A DNA stretch of 64,000 nt from Pyrrhosoma nymphula (Eukaryota > Arthropoda > Insecta > Odonata > Coenagrionidae): the NCBI GenBank assembly GCA_963573305.1, contig OY754330.1:23563096-23627095 (forward strand). Direction: 5' to 3'. This document shows, in pieces, positions 56,341-64,000 of this stretch; the first letter of the stretch is position 1, and each line of letters begins with the position of its first letter. Under the pieces are notes generated by a model that was given only the letters and a program-made list of their open reading frames with translations, was not told where the DNA came from and made no database searches. Made by a program: the position numbers and the translations under genes.

Positions 56341-56947
56341 AGGATGGAAATTTTCTAAAGTTATATGTCAATACACGAAATGTATTAAATTTTATTTTTA
56401 AATTTAGTGCCACTTTTCCAAGTTCCGCCACCGAGGTGATTGTCTTCAGTCATAACATGGCTAGAAGGGGAAGTGTCGCATAATAACCCAGATCATATTG
56501 GGTTAAACTATAGTATAATTGACCCTTTTCTAGACTTAGAAATAATCTGTATTTTATGTGTATATACCTATATAAATTTGTGGTCACTGTGAAAACACCG
56601 AAATGTCTTGTTGAAAGTACCAAATTCCTAATTTCAAAGTACCGCTTTTCTCCCTCTCAAACCACCAAAAAATTCCTATCCCTACTTATAACCAGTCAAC
56701 TCAACAGTTCATTTTATTACATTCGTCTCTCTTGACTACATACAAACAACACAACAGACTACTATTTAAACATAAAATTGTTTGTTACATTAAATAAAAC
56801 TTTCAATACCAGCTCCTTCTTGCGGCAATTTGATGTGCATTCTCTGGGGAACTCATGGCCTGTCTCCACCCTTGACTTCCTTCCGGCAAACCCCTCGCTC
56901 TACTTCCCTTTCGCACGGGCACCCCGTCATGACTTGAAAGTTCTTCG

Positions 56948-57165
56948 CTATAATCATTCTGCTCTCTGGTGATGTGAATATAAACCCCTCGCAGGCATTT
57001 AATTGCTACTATCAGAATGTGAGGAGCATTCGCAACAAGTTCTCACATTTCTGTGCTCACCTCTTTTTAAGTGATTGCCCTTACAGAGACTTGGTAACAT
57101 TTGTGACTCGATATGGTAACATATGTGACTCGGAAATTGATTTTTCATCAATTCATCAAATCTTC
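56948..57165 (+). pseudogene. LINE endonuclease start (CR1/L2-like)
   Basis: LLSGDVNINPSQAFNCYYQN followed by VRSIRNKFSHF matches the LLSGDVE-NPGP leader and N-VRSLRNK start of the apurinic endonuclease in CR1/L2-type LINEs. The upstream frame (56778-56972) is read in another phase. Only this short part remains, with no reverse transcriptase nearby. Confidence 0.65.
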
Positions 57166-57240
57166 TGCCACTCTGGTAGCTGGGGCTGCCACTCTATGCC
57201 TGGGGCTTGACAACTTCGAGTGATGTAACCTCCAGCACTT

Positions 57241-58912
57241 TATGCATGGGTTGGCAGTCAGGAAGAAACTAGGAAGTATTGAGCGTGCATTCTCGTGAAA
57301 GGAGGAATCTTTGGCTTTGGAAACTATATTACATATATGCATATTAAAATTTTTTTTCGATTCTATTACATTTTATCAAATATTTCTGAGTGGTTTACTT
57401 CACAATGTGATTTTTGGGTACATTTTTGCGATGATTCTGTTAGTATTTTATAAATAATACATTACATTTTAGAACTGTTGATCTAAAAGTGGGAAAAATC
57501 ATGAAAAAAATTCCAAAATATGTAGTTATTTTTGAGTTCATGCTAATCATCAGAAAAATCGCAAGCGCAAATGTTTCTATCTTCTTCTCTATTGGTATTG
57601 TTCCAAGCCGACTAGTTTTATAGCAGTTTATGTTATCCCTAATCAGGAATGCCATTTCCATTTCATTTTTTTAAAATCTTTTTTGGTAGATTTATTTTCT
57701 GTACTCCATAGCAAAATTTTGCTGTGGTATAGCTATCTCATTTCAGATTTTCTGAGCCCCCTTAATGAATCATGATACAAATATGCTTTACTAAGGATTT
57801 ACATTCCATCGGTTGAACGGAATTTATAAACCCATCTGATCACATTGTTTTTCTAAGGTCATCAACGGTTAACACGTATAATGTGATATTGCTGTTGTAT
57901 AAGTTTTTTGTTGCAATCAGTTGTGTAGCTTTCGGTAGAGATTAGCAACATGTCAGGATCGTGGCAATGATAAGGAGTAGCTAAAGAAATGCAAAGTTGA
58001 AATTGCATTGAGTCACATTTTTATTGAACCAAAGACTAAGAATCCATAGGACAAGTTATGATTGCACTTTTATATCATAATTTCAATTTTTCAAGGACAC
58101 ATTCTTTTGAGTATGAATAAAAGCAATTAGAGAGCAAGTACTTAGAAAAACTCCTTTCTATTTTTTTCAGATTCTGTAGTAATTTCTTAGAATTTGAAGG
58201 GTAAATAAGCATATAAGAACTCCCTTGTTTTAAGGACATTTGGAGTGGGCTACAAGATTCATATTTTTGGTGGTGTAAATCTATTGTCTTTTGTGTTGTG
58301 GTGATGGAAGGCCTTATTTAGTGAGAATTGTGAGAAATTTATTTTTTTAAAGAGTAATATATTTAAACATAAATACAAGGCACAAGAAGAACTTCATAAT
58401 TATGTAATATGTATTGGTTTGCAGATGTGTCTAATGGGGGTATTAATTAATACCCTTGCTATATTTTTTATTTAAAACATTTCAATCAGTGCACCTTAAG
58501 CACGCCTAAAAAAATGTCATATGAACCTCGAGAGTAAAAGTAGCCATAAAACGAGCTCAGTAAAATTTGCTGGTTGATTATCTTTTAAAACACAAAATTA
58601 AAGAAAACACTGAGTTGAGTTTACTTCTTCAGTAATCAAAATGGTCACACCAAGTAAGCTGGGGGTCAATGTGTAGCCCCAGAAATTTGTTGTTGTTGCA
58701 AGGGAATAGATAAATAAATACTCCTGTAAAATCTTTAGTCCATTGAACCATTTCTATTTAAAAACATCAATTAAACCATTGATTGCTACTGAGAAGTGTA
58801 CAATTATTTAATGTAGTCTAAGAAAAACATTCTTACCTCTTAGGTATCTTTCATACTCTTTTGGGCTCAATTTATACCCATGTCTTTGTCTGCTTAATTT
58901 TTTTGGTGCTAG
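57241..58912. other. End of intron 11: nothing recognised
   Basis: AT-rich sequence from the LINE fragment to exon 12, with no readable protein, terminal repeats or RNA boxes. Confidence 0.45.
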
Positions 58913-59105
58913 ATTGTACTTCAGAGGTGACCACTTATGATCTCTCATCAGTCATTTGTCACCATGGAACAGCTGGTGGTGGGCACTACACATGCTACTC
59001 CCTGAATTGCATAAGTGATCAATGGTTTGAGTTTGATGACCAGTATGTTACTGAAGTTTCTCCTGAAGTAGTACAAAACTGTGAAGCTTATGTACTCTTT
59101 TACAA
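58913..59105 (+). CDS. USP20/USP33: USP20/USP33-family deubiquitinase, exon 12 (catalytic His box)
   Basis: Starts in phase 1 after GGTGCTAG and ends in phase 2 at GTAAGT. It encodes CTSEVTTYDLSSVICHHGTA then GGGHYTCYSLN, the USP His box, with catalytic His622, and WFEFDDQYVTEV, which carries the Asp (639/640) that completes the triad. It ends at YVLFYK, the end of the catalytic domain. The Cys, His and Asp residues are all present, so the enzyme should be active. Two DUSP domains normally follow; no exon for them was found up to base 64000, so the gene appears cut by the window edge. Confidence 0.95.
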
Positions 59106-61199
59106 GTAAGTATTCAACCTAAAAATACAAATTTTGTGCCATGATAAAAAACCTTTGAGTAAATATTTGGAACTCAACCATTTAGTTTCATAGTATTCTT
59201 CATCATGTATTGATATTTTTCAAGCAATGAACGAACCATTCTTTGTTTGAAAAAAGTAAAAAAATATTCATTTTTGGTTGAATGCCAAATTTGGCCAAAC
59301 AATAATTGTTTTGTCATTATAACTCAATTAATGAATCTTCATTCTTGATATTTCAAATTTTGAGTTCGGATTACCTGAATGTGATTTGAATGTTTTAATT
59401 AACTCAAAATTCAAATTCAGTGTGATTGCAATAGTTGAAACTAGCTTTCTGTGACACCTATGCTGGTATGATAGAATACAGGGGCACCAACTGTTTTGAA
59501 AAACAATATGTCTAATGCAAGTACTCACTACTCAAGGTGTGCATACTATTCAATGTTTCCATCATTGAAAAATGTACAGAAAGTAGTAACCACTACAGTA
59601 GATAACCATCAGTAGTTCTACCGGTTGTTGAGGATTGCAAAGCAAATGCTTTTCAATTACCACATGCTGTTATTAATTACCTTTGGTGCAAATTATTTTG
59701 TGTTTTGGTGCTGGTTGTACAGCATTTATTGTTGTGTGTTTTGATGGTTGGTTGAGCACATCATCATGTACTCCTGTTGACCAAGATATGATGACACCTA
59801 AAAAAATATTTGCACTGTATGAAAACTAGGAAATAGTTTTCACAATCCAAAATTGGTGGAATTTCAATGAAAGAAGTAGAAACTAGATTTAATTTTTCCT
59901 CTTCATTGCTCATAATAAAATACCAGTCTACATGGTGGGAGGAAATATTTGCCCAATAAATATGCTACGGTATGAGGATTACACCATGAGAAGTCATATC
60001 TTGATATCATATTCTGCCAGTGCTAATTTTGCCAATTTACTTGTGAATGCCATTTGATGAAGCACTGTTTCAGTGAGAAAATTAGAAGAAGATATGGTAA
60101 GCAAAGAACTTTCAACATTTGATATCTTGTGAAACTATTTTAGTGACAGAGCCTCCACTTTGACTGAGAAGGACTTCAGAGATCTTACTACCAACTTAAC
60201 AGGATAGGAATTGCCAACATTCCTAAAAGTTATTGCACACACTCAAGAGTGTTAAGAGAAATATTTGTCTGGTTAAGGATGAATCTACAGCTGTCTATGG
60301 AAGACAGCATAGAGACAAGTTTATCAAAACAATAATTGTGGAGAGCGTGAATTTCATCATGAAAGTTAGTACAAGGTGCACGATTTATATGAGACACTAT
60401 GATGTAAAATTTTGATTGATGCTGCGTTTTATCATGAGGGATTGGATTGTGTTTATGTCATCATTGCTTGTATTACATGTTTTTTACTATGACGAAGCTA
60501 TGTAGACATTTCTACCTGCCGGCTAAATAAAAAAAAATGAGTGCCTATTATGGTAGGGAGGTTGGGTTGGGTGTGAGTGGAACTTGAGGTGTAGCCACCT
60601 CCTCATGGTGAGTTATGGGTTGTCACTGGAGACCGAACAAGCGTAGAGCTTCGGGGACATTGAAAACATTCGGGGACAACGAAAAAAAAACATGACATTC
60701 TTGCTGGGCTGCGTATGCTGAATTGCACTCTTTATTTTTGTTCCTTTTCAGAGGGGTTCTGCACTCATGTAACTAATACCAAGCCATTTTCACTTACCTC
60801 ATGACAATATGTAAGCGTTTCTCATGAAAAAAATGAGGCATAGCACGATCTTCTGCTTACTTCAACTTTTTACCAAAGTGGCCAAAAATTGTGAAACTTT
60901 AACTTCTTCTTTAACTCTCTTCCCATTCAGTCAGTATATTCCCTGTCTTTTCCATTATTTTTGGAATAGTTTGGTCAGTCTTACCACATGATAGAAGTCA
61001 CTTCTGCATAGTGTGTGCCCTTTTCTCCCTCTATCTGTAGCTTTTCCATTTCTTTGTCTTTTCTTCTCCTTAAATTTTCCCTTGCTCTATTGGTATCTTT
61101 CCAGAGTTCATAATTTCATTTTATTTCATTCCTTATTCATCATCTTGCTCAGTTCAGAGTTGACCAAACCACTTCTTGATGTACTAAATGTGCAAGCCC
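59106..61199. other. Intron after exon 12: nothing recognised
   Basis: I searched here for the DUSP-domain exons that follow in the family (a WLNKF-type strand) and did not find them. Open frames such as 60233-60415 have no family features. A stretch ending CCGGCTAAATAAAAAAAAAT near 60538 looks like the A-rich tail of an unidentified retroposon. Confidence 0.4.
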
Positions 61200-61204
61200 T
61201 TCCA

Positions 61205-61425
61205 CCTCATCAAGGTTGTATTCAAAGGGAAGGGCCATCGGCGATGCCTATTCTATGTGAAGCGAACCAAGTGGACTACAGTTTAATGTCCCATCTCATG
61301 GATGGTGGGAATCACTCAAAGTGCATTCGACATATCACCCAATTAGGGAACTGGGATTTAAACCCGGGTGTGAGGATGGGAAGCCAGTACTCTAGCCATC
61401 ACACCAACCCAGTACCTTGTGTTTA
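61205..61425 (-). repeat. tRNA-derived SINE
   Basis: Minus strand: TTGGTGTGATGGCTAGAGTA (A box), then TCACACCCGGGTTTAAATCC (B box and T arm) about 40 bases on, then an unrelated body of about 150 bases down to 61205. A box, B box and tRNA-unrelated body is the standard SINE layout. No copy of this family was noted elsewhere in the window. Confidence 0.7.
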
Positions 61426-61717
61426 ATATTCGTTTGCAAGCTGTTCACTGAATTCTCGCCATCTTTCTGCCACTTCTTCAGCAAACTTCTCAGCATTGCT
61501 GTCCTTGGTTTTGCCTCTAGTGGCAAGTTGGACCAACTGCTTAATTTTCATCTTGTTCGAATTTTTTTTCTGTTTCATGTTATGTACTTATTTACTAAAG
61601 TCAGGTCATTTTTTATTCTTATTTATACCACAGTTTCATTCTTCTTCACTACTTTGGGGTCTCTCTTAGAGTTATAGTTTTGTGCATACCTACTTCCTTT
61701 GCGTATTATATTTCACA

Positions 61718-62415
61718 TGCCGACAACGTTAACGTTAACAATTAATTTTAGTCCATAGTACAGCAAGAAACAATGTATAAACATTCACGAATGTATAAAC
61801 ATTCATGAGAGTTAGGCAACCTGCACGATGACGAATTTCACTCTGAAAATTTTGTAAAATAATTAATTTTATGACAAAAATCAAGAAACTTTATTTCTTT
61901 TACTTGATTCTCTTTGGAGAGAGCTGGAATCCCTTTCCTCAGTGTTCCATACGAGTCAGTGGAGTGTGAAGCGAGCAAGTCAGCTAGATCTGGAGACGTA
62001 TAAAAATTATCCGTCGTCAGGCAATATCATAGGCCAAATAATGGCTTCATTAGAGTCATCACCACTATTGAGGACATAGGTAAATGGGCAAAGTCTTTAT
62101 CCAACACAGTCCCCTTTCCTGTGTAAATTGTCGTTGACCACACATATCCAGTTCTCGATTCTCAAAGAACAAATATTTGCCAAATGAAGCTTTTCATAGG
62201 CATGAACTGCTGCCACCCCAATCTTCCCTTGTACAAGACCAGGCTCTCGTAGATGGTAACGTCCGTCTCTTGTGTATGGAGTGCCTTGAACTTTTCCTCC
62301 AGCTTCTGGCAAATCGGCCATATTTTATTTAGTTTGGTGTTGGGCTGTGTTAGGGGATCAAAATCGTTATTATAGGCAAAATGTAAATATTGACTTATTT
62401 TTACGAATCATTGGT
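61718..62415 (-). mobile_element. piggyBac fragment, second inverted copy
   Basis: This is the reverse complement of about 23750-24435 with scattered differences, including the block read as NLPEAGGKVQGTPYTRDGRY, here ADLPEAGGKVQGTPYTRDGR. Both terminal repeats are absent, so it is an internal fragment. The shared catalytic region shows that at least two related copies existed in the genome. Confidence 0.82.
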
Positions 62416-64000
62416 TAGACATTATGGGCCGAATGCTCGAACGCTGTTTACCCGTTGCGAGGAGTCATCGTCTATACATCATCTACGGTGACAATGTCTA
62501 CCTGCTGCCTCACTTTCGCTTGCTCGAATGCTCTTCTGCTGGTGACTTCTGCGACAATGTCTGCGACAACGACACACAACGTCCAGATTCATTCCACGGC
62601 CCGTGAGTTTGTGGCAATGACGGAACAGGTGGTCATAAAACAAAGGAATGTCGCACACCGAATGCATTTTTTTTAAAGATAGACTAACACATTTTTAAAT
62701 GATCAATAGCTATTTCAATGTTCACTTCATATTTATTGATTTGAGAATAGTTTTAATAGTAATATGGAGAAAAATTTTACATTGTCTAACATAGGGGGAG
62801 GGGGGAATCAAAAATGGTATAAATCGTCTTACGTAATATTTGAACGACCCCCAACCATGTCTGGGGTTCTCCCTCAAATTTTGATGAGCATCGAAGGAAG
62901 GGAACATAAATTAAAACAAATTTTCCCCTGCGGGTAAAAGCCTGCATTGATAATATTTGTAGAGAACAATAGGACCTTCACGCTAGACAGGTTATGCTTT
63001 CAATAATTTACATTTTTACTAACAAGAGTAGGGATATTTATGAAGTGAAATTCCAATCATATTGTTATGTGGCAGAGTGAAATTAAAAGGGGCTGATGAA
63101 CGAGAGAGATAAATTACGTGGGGAGTCAAGGCATCTAGGAATTATGAAAAGGGGCTCTCAGAGATTAACGGTAGGACATGAGAATTGTAGTTCAGAGTAT
63201 AAAGACTCCAAATAACCAGAGCATGGGTTGGGAGTTCAGGTACCAATTGCTAAAATACAATGGCCAACTATCAAAGTACAAAATACAACTACAAAATACT
63301 ACCTAAAAAATGGAGAACAGCTGAGGCGATGGTTGTATAGGAAAAGGCTGGCTGGTTATTTATATTTTAAAAGTGATTTTCATCTGATCAGGGTAAATGT
63401 AGATATACCTATATAAAATTACCTCTACCTACTGTTTTACAGCCATAGGTACCTACTTCCATACCCACACAATTTCTTTCTTCATTCAGCATATGAGCAA
63501 CCTGTCATCATCCCAATGATGAGGCCCTATACTTACATATTAGATATATTTCTCCTCTTTCCTCACTATCCTTATACATATCTTGTAATTCTGCATCCCA
63601 TCATCTCTTTATTTTCTTCTCTATTAGATTACACTGTCTACTAATAATGGCATTCAGCAAATTAATCTTCTTGACCACCATGCCCAGACTAATATTTGAT
63701 CTTTTCTCCCCTCATTGAACGTTCTCCAGCGTAATCCGTATTAACATCCAATATGACTCCAATCTAACCTAATCCCCAGGGAACATATTCTTGCAGCATA
63801 TTCTCCCCCTCTATTTAAATTTACCCTCCATATCAGACTATTCCAAATTTACCCACTACTTTACCTCTTTTTCTTAAAGATAGGTACATAATTCCCGTCT
63901 CATTCGCCTGGTTTCACCTCATTCTTTCCTTCCAAAATATGATATAAGAAATACTAACTTTTAACCATGCAATTTAGGCTGATGGAATAACTATATTTAG
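62416..64000. other. Window end: nothing recognised
   Basis: Non-coding sequence, presumably still an intron of the deubiquitinase gene. No DUSP exon, terminal repeat or RNA box was recognised up to the edge. Confidence 0.4.

Larger units (their letters stand above)
54390..56684. mobile_element. hAT-type element with TAGGGATAGG ends, inside the copia LTR
   Basis: Starts TAGGGATAGG, ends CCTATCCCTA, with perfect 8-bp duplications CTTATAAC (54382-54389, 56685-56692). It is 2295 bp and non-autonomous. A faint N-terminal BED-like reading near 56163 (MPNAKLSARDPAFQYQKDGF) and three tandem 174-bp repeats are the recognisable contents. Confidence 0.88.
54335..56755 (-). repeat. copia 5' LTR, split by a hAT insertion (approximate limits)
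   Basis: Without the hAT at 54390-56684 and one 8-bp duplication, the segments 54335-54389 and 56693-56755 join to a short sequence that, on the minus strand, starts TGTTG and ends ACGACA next to the primer-binding site. The outer limit is uncertain. No matching 3' LTR was found below 50272, so the element is truncated at that end. Confidence 0.45.

Noticed and set aside
60233..60415. 60-codon frame considered as a DUSP exon
   Set aside because: It has no W-NKF or other DUSP signature, and no acceptor in the required phase 2.

Overview
This is a stretch of an AT-rich animal genome, most likely an arthropod. The evidence is spliced exons with canonical GT/AG borders, kilobase-scale introns, and a dense mixed load of mobile DNA: mariner, pogo/Tigger, hAT, piggyBac, copia, Penelope, several non-LTR retrotransposons, and tRNA- and 5S-derived repeats. 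I cannot name the species from the sequence.

The window holds one host gene that I can support. It is a plus-strand ubiquitin-specific protease of the USP20/USP33 family, seen as twelve coding exons between 6478 and 59105. Reading phases agree at every junction. The exons encode about 661 residues: an N-terminal UBP-type zinc finger (exons 1-3), the Cys box (exon 4, Cys169), a QQ/DTQEF segment (exon 5), an acidic linker (exon 6), two CxxC pairs (exons 8 and 11) and the His box (exon 12, His622). The two DUSP domains that end the family's proteins were not found, so the gene very probably runs past base 64000. I see no other convincing host gene.

Almost everything else is transposable-element wreckage. 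Region by region: 400-1760 decayed LINE; 2950-4463 element with CCCAGACAGCACA inverted ends; 4464-6477 gene upstream region; intron 1 G-rich tracts, a small palindromic repeat and a LINE RT fragment; intron 2 a Tigger-like element with a Penelope-type tail inside, a piggyBac MITE, a tRNA-bearing repeat split by a hAT MITE, and a hAT element split by a piggyBac; intron 3 an element rich in GGGGTAATTGGAACA motifs, a LINE split by a TTAA MITE, and a mariner split by pogo copies; intron 5 a 5S rRNA-derived repeat, a LINE tail, and a long foldback repeat with tRNA-like cores interrupted by an inverted Penelope pair; intron 11 a pogo element, a Tigger fragment, a copia retrotransposon with a hAT in its LTR, and a LINE endonuclease fragment; after exon 12 a tRNA-derived SINE and a second piggyBac fragment.

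Target-site duplications read directly from the sequence let many insertions be ordered in time. The most unusual signals are (i) repeats with similar flanks but different tRNA-like cores, (ii) a young Penelope inverted pair inserted as one unit, with hammerhead-ribozyme-like motifs at both ends, and (iii) an intron element studded with both orientations of one 15-18 bp motif.
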